Part shown: positions 27,063 through 37,100 of the stretch, piece by piece | Layout: each line of letters starts with the position of its first letter | Position numbering within the stretch: position 1 is the first letter of the stretch | NCBI RefSeq assembly: GCF_000344615.1 | Contig: NZ_KB467824.1 | Span: 2,172,702 to 2,236,701 of the forward strand | Length of the DNA: 64,000 nucleotides | Source of the DNA: Janthinobacterium sp. CG3 | Lineage (GTDB): Bacteria > Pseudomonadota > Gammaproteobacteria > Burkholderiales > Burkholderiaceae_D | Reading direction: 5' to 3' | Program-made: the position numbers and the translations under genes | Notes under the pieces: generated by a model | What the model was told of the DNA's origin: nothing | The model's database searches: none | The model's input: only the letters and a program-made list of their open reading frames with translations

Positions 27063-27328
27063 TGGCATGCGGCGCGGCCTTTGTCGCTCAGCGCCAGCAT
27101 GGTGCGCTCGCCGTCCTGGCTGACGCGCACCAGGCCCGGCCCGGCGACGCCGCCGATGACGTCGTCGCCGAGGTAGGCCAGGCAGCGCAGCAAGGTGCTC
27201 TGGCGCACGCCGAGGCGCTTGCCCACGCGCGCCGTCGATACCGGCGCGGCGTGGCCGGCCAGTTCGGCCAGCAGCGCCAGCGCCAGGTCGGGCGCCGCCG
27301 TGGCGTCGTTGCCGCCCTGCCCGCTCAT
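27059..27328 (-). CDS. Small winged-helix-like protein between the molybdoenzyme and fdhD
   Basis: 89 aa. Start ATG 27328 overlaps the stop of the molybdoenzyme gene (ATGA), and its stop overlaps the fdhD start (ATGA). The sequence suggests a compact helix-turn-helix with wing: LLAELAGHAAPVSTARVGKR, LGVRQSTLLRCLAYLG, then GPGLVRVSQDGERTMLALSD. It lacks Cys clusters or a signal peptide. It could be a local regulator or an assembly factor of the oxidoreductase. I do not recognise a named family, and the function is inferred only from context and shape. Confidence 0.8.
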   Translation of the reverse strand: MSGQGGNDATAAPDLALALLAELAGHAAPVSTARVGKRLGVRQSTLLRCLAYLGDDVIGGVAGPGLVRVSQDGERTMLALSDKGRAACQ

Positions 27329-29634
27329 GGCGCGGCGCCGGCCGCGTGCGCCGTCAGCACGATCGGGATCGACTTCGAGGTCGGCGTGCGGGCGAAGTCG
27401 GCAAAGCTCGACAGCGGCACCAGCGGATTGGTTTCGGGGAAGTAGGCCGCCACGCAGCCGCGCGGAATGTTGTAGGCCACCAGCATGAAGCGCTTGGCTT
27501 GGCGCCGCGCCTGGTCGTCGCACAGGCTTTCCAGGTCGACCCAGGCGCCGGCCAGCAAGCCCAATTCGGCGATGTCGTCCGGGTGGATGAACAGCACGCG
27601 GCGCTCGCCGAAGACGCCGCGGTAGCGGTCGTTCAAGCCGTAGATGGTGGTGTTGTACTGGTCGTGCGAGCGTATCGTCGTCAAGTTGAACACCGGCGTG
27701 GCGCGGCCGCTGCGGGCCAGGTGGATCGGCAGGTCGGTCGGCACCGGGTACGCGAAGAAGTTGGCCTTGCCGGTGTCGGTCGCCCATTCGCGCTCGGCGG
27801 CGGTGTTGCGCAGGTGGAAGCCGCCGGGCGTCTTGACGCGCTCGTTGAAGCCGGCGAAGTCGACGAAGACGGCGGCGATCTTGTCGCGGATGCGGTCGTA
27901 GTCGGCCACCAGCCACATCCAGTCGGTCTTGCTGCGGCCCCGCAGCGTCGCCGCCGCCAGCCGCGCGACGATCATCGGCTCCGACAGCAGGCTGGCCGAC
28001 GACGGCGCGTTGATGCCCGACGACAGGTGCACCATGCTCATCGAGTCCTCGACGCTGACCGCCTGCGCACCGCCGGCCTGCTGGTCGATCTCGGTGCGGC
28101 CCAGGCACGGCAAAACCAGGGCGTCGTCGCCGCACACCAGATGGCTGCGGTTGAGTTTGGTGGCCACGTGCACCGTCAGCGCGCACTGGCGCAGCGCGCG
28201 TTCGGTCACGGCGGTGTCCGGCGTGGCCGCGGCGAAGTTGCCGCCCATCGCGAAGAACACCTTGCCCGGCTCGGCCAGCATGGCGCCGATGGCGCCAACG
28301 GTGTCGTAGCCGTCGGCGCGCGGCGGGGCGAAGTCGAACACCTCGCCGAGGCGGTCGAGGAAGGACGCCTTCGGCTTTTCGTAGATGCCCATGGTGCGGT
28401 CGCCCTGGACGTTGCTGTGGCCGCGCACCGGGCACGGGCCGGCGCCGGGCCGGCCGATGTTGCCGCGCAACAGCAGCAGGTTGACGATCATGCGGATCGT
28501 CGCCACCGAGTGGCGGTGCTGGGTGATGCCCATGCCCCAGCAGGCGATAACCTTGCCGGCGCCCATGTAGATGTCGGCGGCGCGCTGGATTTCGGCGCGC
28601 GTCAAACCGGCCTCGCGCACGATCACGTCCCACGGTTCGGCCAGCACGTCGGCCGTGAAGGCGTCGACGTTGGCGGTGTGCGCGGCGATGAAGGCGACGT
28701 CGACGATGCGCGCCCGCCCGCCCGCCTGGGCGGCGGCGTCGGCTTCGAGCACGCATTTGATCATGCCCTTGACGGCGGCCAGGTCGCCGCCTATCTTCGG
28801 CTGGAAGTAGTCGGAGGAAATCGCGGTCGAGCCGCCGGTGAGCATTTCGCCGCCGCTTTGCGGGTTCTGGAATTTTTCCAGGCCGCGCTCGCGCAGCGGG
28901 TTGAACGACACGATGGCGGCGCCGCGCTTGGCCGCGCTGCGCAACTCGCCCAGCATGCGCGGGTGGTTGGTGCCGGGGTTCTGGCCGAAGATGAACAGCG
29001 CGTCGGCCAGCTGGAAGTCGGCCAGTTGCACCGTGCCCTTGCCGACGCCGATAGCCTCGCGCATGGCGTAGCCGGACGGTTCGTGGCACATGTTCGAGCA
29101 GTCGGGGAAGTTGTTGGTGCCGAATTCGCGCACGAACAACTGGTACAGGAAGGCCGCCTCGTTGCTGGTGCGCCCCGAGGTGTAGAAGATGGCGTCGTCG
29201 GGCGTGGGCAAGGCGTTCAGGCGCGCGGCGATCAGCGCGAAGGCCTCGTCCCAGCCGATGGCCTGGTAACGGTCGCTGGCGCGGTCGTAGCGCATCGGCT
29301 CGGTCAGCCGGCCCTGCCCCTCGAGCCAGTGGTCCGACTGTTGCGTCAACCACTGCACCGTGTGCTGGGCGATCAAGGCCGGGGTGGCGCGGCGCGCGGT
29401 CGACTCGGCGGCGATGGCCTTGGCGCCGTTCTCGCAAAATTCAAAGGTCGAGGTGTGGTCGGCGTCGGGCCAGGCGCAGCCGGGGCAGTCGAAGCCGTCC
29501 GGCTGGTTGGCCGACAGCAAGGTGCGCGCGCCCTTGGCCGGAATGCCCTGCTGCAAAATCTGCTGCGCCACGCTCTTCAGGGCGCCCCAGCCGCCCGCTG
29601 GCCGGTTGTACACCTGGACTGTCTTCTTGCTCAT
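27325..29634 (-). CDS. FdhF/YdeP-family molybdopterin oxidoreductase
   Basis: 769 aa from ATG 29634 (MSKKTVQVYNRP), with AAGGG upstream. It is a cytoplasmic molybdopterin-dependent oxidoreductase of the YdeP type related to formate dehydrogenase alpha subunits. An N-terminal iron-sulfur region is suggested by DCPGCAWPD and FCENGAKA. Molybdopterin segments include YTSGRTSNEAAFLYQLF, FIFGQNPGTNHPRML, GMGITQHRHSVATIRMIVNL, and a C-terminal dinucleotide-binding domain (RSHDQYNTTIYGLNDRYRGV). No Tat signal is visible. Co-occurrence with fdhD supports a Mo-bisMGD enzyme. YdeP is linked to acid resistance in E. coli; the substrate is not established here. Confidence 0.9.
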   Translation of the reverse strand: MSKKTVQVYNRPAGGWGALKSVAQQILQQGIPAKGARTLLSANQPDGFDCPGCAWPDADHTSTFEFCENGAKAIAAESTARRATPALIAQHTVQWLTQQSDHWLEGQGRLTEPMRYDRASDRYQAIGWDEAFALIAARLNALPTPDDAIFYTSGRTSNEAAFLYQLFVREFGTNNFPDCSNMCHEPSGYAMREAIGVGKGTVQLADFQLADALFIFGQNPGTNHPRMLGELRSAAKRGAAIVSFNPLRERGLEKFQNPQSGGEMLTGGSTAISSDYFQPKIGGDLAAVKGMIKCVLEADAAAQAGGRARIVDVAFIAAHTANVDAFTADVLAEPWDVIVREAGLTRAEIQRAADIYMGAGKVIACWGMGITQHRHSVATIRMIVNLLLLRGNIGRPGAGPCPVRGHSNVQGDRTMGIYEKPKASFLDRLGEVFDFAPPRADGYDTVGAIGAMLAEPGKVFFAMGGNFAAATPDTAVTERALRQCALTVHVATKLNRSHLVCGDDALVLPCLGRTEIDQQAGGAQAVSVEDSMSMVHLSSGINAPSSASLLSEPMIVARLAAATLRGRSKTDWMWLVADYDRIRDKIAAVFVDFAGFNERVKTPGGFHLRNTAAEREWATDTGKANFFAYPVPTDLPIHLARSGRATPVFNLTTIRSHDQYNTTIYGLNDRYRGVFGERRVLFIHPDDIAELGLLAGAWVDLESLCDDQARRQAKRFMLVAYNIPRGCVAAYFPETNPLVPLSSFADFARTPTSKSIPIVLTAHAAGAAP

Positions 29635-29682
29635 GGGATCCCTTTGCGCGCGGCGTGCGCCGGCGGCGCCGCAGCTTTGTCG

Positions 29683-29716
29683 AAAGGGCAAATTTTATAC
29701 GATAAGTGCGCCCTTT
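29683..29716 (-). promoter_or_regulatory. Probable fdh promoter region with inverted repeat
   Basis: Inverted repeat AAAGGGC (29683-29689) and GCCCTTT (29710-29716) flanks a 20-base AT-rich centre containing a TATAAA-like -10 on the minus strand. It is about 50 bases upstream of the molybdoenzyme start. The arms could be an operator. Inference from sequence only. Confidence 0.4.
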
Positions 29717-29892
29717 GCGGCCGCGCGCAAAAATGCCGGCGCCGGTATACACATCCGCCACAGGGGCGTGTCGGCTCGGCGCAAACGCGGGTCGCCCCCG
29801 TTCAAGCGGCGCCGCGGCGCGCGTATTTCGGCCGGGCCGGGCGATACCACAACTGCTTGCGCGCGCGGGCGACATGCCTGCGTGACCCGAAC

Positions 29893-29937
29893 GTATCGGC
29901 TCACGCAAGCGTGTCGGCTGACGCTACGCTAAGCCGA
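29893..29937 (+). repeat. Degenerate member of the palindromic repeat family (copy F)
   Basis: Contains ATCGGCTCACGC, GTGTCGGCTGACGCTACGCT and AAGCCGA, a divergent form of the TCGGATTA...TAATCCGA core (GGCTNA replacing GGATTA). It overlaps the stop codon of the deacetylase-like gene (29929-29931), as copy C does for two other genes. Confidence 0.5.
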
Positions 29938-30693
29938 ACGATGCCGCGCGCACCAAGCTTGCGCGAAAGCCGCCTTGGTCAGCGCGCGGCGGGTATCCAG
30001 CAAATCTTCGATCAGTTTCTGGGCGTGGCGCAGCAGTTGCGGGTGGCGCGCGTCGCGTGGATGCAGCGCCAGCCGCACCAGCGGCGCCGACCGCTGCAAC
30101 CAGGCCAGCGGCCGGGCGCAACGCGGCGACAGGCTGCGCCCGACGCCGTTGCGGGCCGCGTATACCAGCGCCGGCGCGAACAGCGCCTCTTGCCGCGCCA
30201 GGCAGTGGAAATAGCACATCGTGGTGGTGTATTCAAACGGGCAGGCGCGCACGGCGCTCCAGGCTTCCTTGCTCAGCAACCAGGCCGGCGCGACAAAGCC
30301 CTTGACCGGCCAGTTGCGCCGGCCGAACCAGGCCAGTCCCAGTTCCAGGCGGCGCAGCGCCTGGGCCGCGTCGAGCGCCGCGAACTCGCCCTCGCCCTCG
30401 GTGTAGACGGTGCGCAGGAAGCGGTCGCGCCAGCGCCCCGGCGGCGGCGCGGTGTCGAGGTGGAAATAGCCGTGCAGCGCCAATTCGTGCCCCTGCGCCA
30501 GCAGCTCCCCCAGCATGGCCTCGTAGGCCGCCGAGTCGACGGCGCTGTGGTGGAAACGCGGCACCACCAGCAGCGTCAGCGGGATCTCGGCGACCGCGCG
30601 TACCGCCGCCAGCAGGCGCCGGCAGTCGCGCCAGGTGGCCGGCGCGACGTCGTGGATCGACACGCACAGCGCTTTCGGCTCAGCCGGCGACAT
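29929..30693 (-). CDS. Polysaccharide deacetylase-like (DUF2334-type) protein
   Basis: 254 aa from ATG 30693 (MSPAEPKALCVSIHDVAP). The N-terminal VSIHDVAPATW carries the His-Asp pair typical of NodB-like/DUF2334 metal-dependent deacetylases. GHELALHGYFH supplies the second histidine motif and KGFVAPAWLLS a third motif. No signal peptide is present, so it should act in the cytosol on a sugar, lipid-linked glycan or related substrate. Its first 14 bases overlap the end of the glycosyltransferase gene, so the pair is translationally linked and probably acts on the same glycan. Confidence 0.82.
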   Translation of the reverse strand: MSPAEPKALCVSIHDVAPATWRDCRRLLAAVRAVAEIPLTLLVVPRFHHSAVDSAAYEAMLGELLAQGHELALHGYFHLDTAPPPGRWRDRFLRTVYTEGEGEFAALDAAQALRRLELGLAWFGRRNWPVKGFVAPAWLLSKEAWSAVRACPFEYTTTMCYFHCLARQEALFAPALVYAARNGVGRSLSPRCARPLAWLQRSAPLVRLALHPRDARHPQLLRHAQKLIEDLLDTRRALTKAAFAQAWCARHRSA

Positions 30694-31813
30694 AAGCGGC
30701 CTCCGTTTCCAGCACCAGGCGCTGATGCGAGGCCAGCAACCCGGCGTAACGCCGCAGCAACTGCGGCATGATACGGTTCCAGTCGTAGCCGTCGCAGGCC
30801 TTGCGGCGGGCGTTCGCCGCCAGCGCGCCGCGGTCGCGCCGGTAAATCGCCTCGATGCCCTCGGCCAGGCCGGCGGCGCTGTTCGGCGGCACCAGAATGC
30901 CGGTGGCCTCGTCCACCAGTTCGGCCACGCCGCCGGCGCTGGTGCCGACCACCGGCAGGCCGCAGGCCATGGCCTCCAGCACCACCAGGCCGAAGGTTTC
31001 ACAATCGCCCGGATGGACCAGCAGGTCGCAGCTGGCGATCAGCCCGGCCAGCACGCGCTGGTCGCGCTGGAACGGGATCACGCTGGTGTGGGCGCAGCGC
31101 GGCGGCGCAGCACCGCCGCCGACCAGCAGCAAATGGTAGGGCCGGCCCAGGCGGCGCACCGCGTCGGTCAGCAAGCCGAGCTTTTTCTCGGCGGTAAAGC
31201 GGCCGGCGTACAGCAACAGGCGGGCGTCGTCGGGCAGGCCCAGTTGCGCGCGCAGGGCGGCGTCGCGGCGTTGCGGACAAAACACGTCGGTGTCAATGCC
31301 CAGCGGCTGGTGCAGCGCGCCGGCAACGCCCATCGCCTCCAGTTTCTGCGCCATCATCTTGCTGGGCGCCAGCACCAGGTCGAAGCGACGATAGAGTTGC
31401 GCCAGGTGGCGCTTGGCCGCGCCCGCGGCCAGCGCGCCGAAGCGGTTGCGCATCAATTGCGGCAAGTCGGAATGATAAAAGGCCACGGCCGGAATCTGCA
31501 ACTGCCGCGCCGCCTTCAGCGCGGCCCATGCGCAGGGGCCGGCGTCGCCGGCCTCAACCAGGTCCGGCCGCAGCGCCCGCAGCACGCCGGCGGCGGCGCC
31601 GACCGAGCGCGGCATCCGGTAGCCATGGATGCCCGGCAGCGCCAGGCTGGGGATGCCGGCCTGGTCGGCCGTGCCGCCGGCGTGCGGGTTGGGGCTGACG
31701 ATGGTATGCCTGATGCGTTCGCGCCCGGCCAGCCAGCGCGCCTTGGCGTTCAGGTAAGTGCTGACGCCGCCACCCTCGGCCGCGTAAAACATGGTGATAT
31801 CGACGACATGCAT
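30680..31813 (-). CDS. Glycosyltransferase family 4 protein
   Basis: 377 aa from ATG 31813 (MHVVDITMFYAAEGGGVSTY), chosen because the GT4 fold begins here; an upstream in-frame ATG adds 22 unconserved residues. GT-B features are the Gly-rich GGGVSTYLNAK, HSDLPQLMRN, DLVLAPSKMMAQKLE, the donor-domain YAGRFTAEKKLGLL, and the EX7E motif in HPGDCETFGLVVLEAMACG. It should transfer a sugar from a nucleotide donor to a lipid or glycan acceptor. It overlaps the deacetylase-like gene downstream, suggesting a two-enzyme glycan or glycolipid tailoring unit. Confidence 0.88.
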   Translation of the reverse strand: MHVVDITMFYAAEGGGVSTYLNAKARWLAGRERIRHTIVSPNPHAGGTADQAGIPSLALPGIHGYRMPRSVGAAAGVLRALRPDLVEAGDAGPCAWAALKAARQLQIPAVAFYHSDLPQLMRNRFGALAAGAAKRHLAQLYRRFDLVLAPSKMMAQKLEAMGVAGALHQPLGIDTDVFCPQRRDAALRAQLGLPDDARLLLYAGRFTAEKKLGLLTDAVRRLGRPYHLLLVGGGAAPPRCAHTSVIPFQRDQRVLAGLIASCDLLVHPGDCETFGLVVLEAMACGLPVVGTSAGGVAELVDEATGILVPPNSAAGLAEGIEAIYRRDRGALAANARRKACDGYDWNRIMPQLLRRYAGLLASHQRLVLETEAAYVAG

Positions 31814-31960
31814 GCCTGCGCCCCCTATGTCGGCGCACCGCCGTCGCCGGAGAGATTGATGCGGATGCCAATTCGACATGCGCGGGCGCTTTTCGTTCCT
31901 GCGGCCCGGCCGGAACGATGCCGGCGCCGGCGCCGGCGCGCAGGGGCGCCGGCCGCTGCC

Positions 31961-32998
<1,038 letters not shown>

Positions 32999-33197
32999 TC
33001 TCGTTCCTCAATAAATCGTGATTAATGACAATTGTTGCAAAAACGGAATGTACCAGAAAACCGGCGCGAGCGGCGACCCGTTTGGCGCCCGCGCACGAGA
33101 CAAAAACAATGGGGAAAGCGCAGCGGTGGCAGGCCGCGGCCGCGAGCCAGAGTATCGGGTCGGCTGGTCCGGCGCGGCCGGGTCCGACCCGACGCCA

Positions 33198-33539
33198 CTA
33201 CACTTTTTTGACAAACTCCGTCTTCAGGCTCATCGAACCGAAACCGTCGATTTTGCAGTCGATATCGTGGTCGCTGTCGACTAGGCGAATGTTCTTGACC
33301 TTGGTGCCCATTTTGACGACGCCGCCGCCGCCCTTCAATTTCAAGTCCTTGATCACGGAAACGGTGTCGCCGTCTTGCAGCACGTTGCCGGCGCAGTCGC
33401 AGTAGACCCGGCCCCCCTCTTCCGCGGCCGCGGCGGCTTGCACCGGCCACTCGTGAGCGCACTCCGGGCAGATGTAGGAGGCGCCGTCCTCATAGGTGTA
33501 CTCGGAATTGCATTGCGGGCAAGCTGGAAGAGCGCTCAT
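33198..33539 (-). CDS. yjdM: YjdM/PhnA-family zinc-ribbon protein
   Basis: 113 aa from ATG 33539, with AAGGAT upstream. The N-terminal zinc ribbon has CPQC (residues 7-10) and CPEC (24-27). An SH3-like YjdM domain follows, with [20 protein letters not shown] and [20 protein letters not shown]. This family was named PhnA from a phosphonate operon in E. coli, but its molecular role is unclear, and no phosphonate genes lie nearby. The length matches the family (about 110 aa). Confidence 0.93.
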   Translation of the reverse strand: MSALPACPQCNSEYTYEDGASYICPECAHEWPVQAAAAAEEGGRVYCDCAGNVLQDGDTVSVIKDLKLKGGGGVVKMGTKVKNIRLVDSDHDIDCKIDGFGSMSLKTEFVKKV

Positions 33540-33911
33540 GCTGGGTGATCCTTTCGGGTAAGGCAACGGCCGTAAAAAACCGGCAGTATACTGCTTGCGC
33601 GGGGCTAGCTTGGATCTATTTCCCCCCTGAGTACCCGCGCCGCCGCGCCGGGAGGCGTTGCCGACGCCAGCCACATGGCCGCTCTTTGAGCGCGCCCAAG
33701 AAGCACCGGGCGCCTACGCGTTACATTATTATTAATACAATAATGACGCGGAACTTGCGCCCAGGCGCAGCCCAGATCCGCCACTCGCTTGCCGGCGGCT
33801 CACTTGAGGTAGCGCAGCAACTGCCTGAATGAGCGGAACAGGAAGGTGTATCGCAGAGTCATACAAACAAGCCGGTACTGCGACGGAATCGGACCTTAAT
33901 AAGGAGCAATC
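33540..33911. other. Intergenic region (372 bp) with one AT-rich inverted repeat
   Basis: The stretch separates yjdM from the small coiled-coil gene. It contains one clear inverted repeat at 33716-33750: CGCGT and CATTATT on the left pair with AATAATG and ACGCG on the right around an 8-base loop. It may be a terminator or operator. Nothing else was recognised. Confidence 0.5.
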
Positions 33912-34148
33912 ATGAACTGTGAAAACCTCGTGCTGGAGCAACTGCGCTTTATCCGGGCGGAAATCGCCGAAGTCAGGGCCGACACGAAAGAAATCAAACA
34001 CCGCCTCCGCAGCGCCGAAATGGGCGTGGCAAGCTTGCGGCGCGACGGCGGCGATTTCGCCGTCATGCACGCCGGCCAGGAACTGTGCTACGACCGTATC
34101 CTCGGCCGCGTCGAACGCATCGAAAAACGCCTCGACTTGGTGGATTGA
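33912..34148 (+). CDS. Small coiled-coil protein of unknown function
   Basis: 78 aa, preceded by an AAGGAG site. The N-terminal half (LVLEQLRFIRAEIAEVRADT, KEIKHRLRSAEMGVASL) shows heptad-like spacing of hydrophobic residues, suggesting a coiled coil, and the C-terminus (YDRILGRVERIEKRLDLVD) continues it. It resembles short orphan proteins scattered in alpha- and betaproteobacteria that have no assigned function. It converges on the DUF748 gene with 19 bases between stops. Confidence 0.75.
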   Translation: MNCENLVLEQLRFIRAEIAEVRADTKEIKHRLRSAEMGVASLRRDGGDFAVMHAGQELCYDRILGRVERIEKRLDLVD

Positions 34149-34167
34149 ACGCGCCGTCTTCCATGCA

Positions 34168-37100
34168 TTACTTCAACGCGAAATCGACGCGATTTGGCGC
34201 GCCCTTGTCCGCGATGCCGTCCGCCGTCACCTTCGGCGCCACCAGGAAAATGCGCTCGGCCGCGATGACCCCCTTGGTTTCCAGGTAGGCGCGCACCGCC
34301 TCGGCGCGCCGGCTGGCCAGCGCCCGCAGGGCGTCGGCGGTGACCGGGGAGTTGGCAAGGATCAGTTTTTCCATCTCGGCCGGCGGCAGGGACTTGACCA
34401 GGCCGACGAGGTTGCGCGGCTTGTCGAAAGTTTGCGCCGCATACACTTTCCCCATGTATTTTTCTTTGTCCGCGTCGGTCACGCCGACGTCTTCGGACAC
34501 CGACTCGCCGCCGCGGTCGAGCGATTCCTTGCGCTTGAACGCGTTCAGCTTGCTGCGCAACACCTGCTGGCGCACGCCGTCCGCGTCGCTGCCGGGGTCC
34601 ACCCGGCCGATCAGGTCCAGCTTCAGCCCGGGACGCTCGGTCAGCGCCTTGCCAATGGTGTCGAGCTTGCCTTGGCTGGCCTCGGTCAAGCTGGCCGAGC
34701 CGGCGGAAAATTCCGCATAACCAAGCTCGTCGCCGCCGCCAAATGCCGAACCGATCAGCGCGAACGGCGACGTCACCGCCTTCACGACCAGGTTCAGGAA
34801 AATGCGCACGATAATGCCGCCGAGCGAAAACTGCGGATCGCCCAGGGTGCCGGAGATCGGCAGGTTGATATTGATCTGGCCGTTGCGGTCCTTCAGCAGG
34901 GCCACCGCCAGCATCACCGGCAGCTTGGTGGCGGTCGGGCTGTCGATTTTTTCACCGAACGTCAACTGGTCGATGCGCACGTCGTTCTGCGCCACCAGTT
35001 TGCCCTGTTCAACCCGGTAACTAACCGCCATCGACAGCTTGCCCTTTTCAATCGCGTAGCCGGCGTACTTGGCCGCGTACGGCGTCAACCGCGGCAGCTC
35101 GACGCCATTCGCGCTGGCTTTGATGTCGAGGAACATCGGCGAGAACAGCGGGTTCAGCGTGCCGGAAATGGCGACCGCCGCGTCGTTGTCGATCTTGCCG
35201 CTCAAGTCGAGCGGGGCCGGCTGCGGCTTGTCCGAGGCGATCGCGCCGACGGTGCCGTTCATGCCCGTCATATTGGCGGTGTAATTCGGTTTGACGAAAT
35301 TGTCGGTGTAGTTGATGTTGCCGCCTTTAATCGTAATCTGGCCGATCCTGATGACCGGGGCGTTCGACTTGGGCGGCGGCGCCGCCACGACCGCGGTGGC
35401 AAGCGGCGCCGCCCTGGACGGCGCGGCCGGCTCGGCCGAGGTCAGCGACGCTGCCGGCGTGCCGATCGGCGCGTTTTTCGACACCACGATATTGCCCAGG
35501 TTCAGTTTGGCCGACTCCGACAAAATGATGCGCGCGTAAAAATCGCTCAGCGCGACCTTTTCCAGCCCAATGTTTTGGCGCGGGCCGCCCAGGCTGAGGT
35601 TGATACCGTTGACGTCGAGCGCGCGCCATTTCAGGAAATCGGCGGCGGTCTCCTTGTCGAGCATGCGGAAATTGGCCAGGCGCAGCATGCCGCGGTAGGT
35701 GGTGGCCGTTTCCTTGCCGGCGTCGGCCGGCACCAGCAGCAATGTCCCCTTGCCGCTGGCCTGGCCCGAGGCCAGCGTGACGTTCAGGTAGTCGGCGAAA
35801 TACGGTTGCAACGCCGGCACCTGCAGGTTCTGGGCGTCGATAGCCAAATCATAGGACTTGAATTGCGGCGCGATACTGCCATCGATCGACAACTTGCCGG
35901 TTTTGTTGAGCTGGGTGCGCAGCGTTACCTTCAGCGGTCGGTCGAACCGGCTGGAGATGTCGTCGAGCGTCAGGTTCAAGTCGTCGGCGCGCAGCTTGAC
36001 GGCCGGCTTCACGGCGCCGTCGGTATAGGCGAGGGCGCCGTCGCTGACGGCGAACTGCTTGAGCGCCAGTAACCAGGCCGGCGCGGCCTTGTCCGCCGCG
36101 GCCGCCTTGGCCGGGCCGCCCACCCGGCCGGACAATTGCTGTACATTGAATGCGCCGCGGGCGTCGCGCCGCACCTCGCCCTGCAACCCGGCCAGGCGCA
36201 AGGCGTCGGCGGCGACGGTGCGGGCGGCGGCGTCGACGCTGGCGTTTTCAAGACCGATACGCTGGGCGCCGACGACATCGCCCGGGCCAAGGAATAATTG
36301 CGGCTGCACGATCTCGACTTTCTCCAGCGCGCCGACGCCGGCGAGGAGGTCAAGCTTGCGCAACTGCAGCAGCATTTCCTGCGCCTTCAACAAGGGCGCG
36401 GCGCGGTTGTCGTGCAACACGACATCGGCCAGTTTGATGGTGCCGGACAGCACCACCTGCGGCCGGCCCCGGTTTCGCACGAAGGTCAAGTCGAGCTTGG
36501 TCGACAGCTTGGCGCTCTGCACCGCCAGCGGCAACGCCACCGGGGAAAATTTCATGTAGCTGGCCAGGTCGAGGCGTTCGACGTCCAGCGCGAGCGCGGT
36601 GTCCTGGCTGCCGGCGAACGGTTTGCTGCGTCCTTTCAACACGAACTGCGAACCGTTCACCGTCGCCGACAGGCGCGGTTGCACGAAGGAGTCGACCTGA
36701 TCCGGGAAATTGGACAGGTACGGCAAGCCGATGCTGAGCGCTTCAACCTTGACCTGTTTGTCGTTGAAGCGGTCGTCGAAGGTGATCGCGCCGTGTTCAA
36801 GCTGGATGTTGGCGACCGAAAACAGCGTCGGCTGCGCGCTTTTTGGCATTGCCAGCACGCGCTCGATCACATCGGAAAAGTTATAGCGGGCCACGCCGGC
36901 GTCGCCGGTGCGCACAATATGCAGTTGCGGGCCGACCAGCCTGACCTCGCTCAGCAAGGGCGCCAGTTTGAACAAGGCGGCCGGGGCGACGTCGACCAGC
37001 AGCGTCCGCGCCGAAAAAGCGGCACTGGTGTTGTCCCGCTCGTAGAGGAGGAAATCGGACACCGTCAACACCAGCTTGAACGGGTCGAAGGCGACCGCGC

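Noticed and set aside
27346..30771. Very long plus-strand open frame opposite the fdh cluster and the deacetylase
   Set aside because: It spans two genes and an intergenic gap, lacks recognisable domains and is antisense to well-supported proteins. It is an artefact of high GC.
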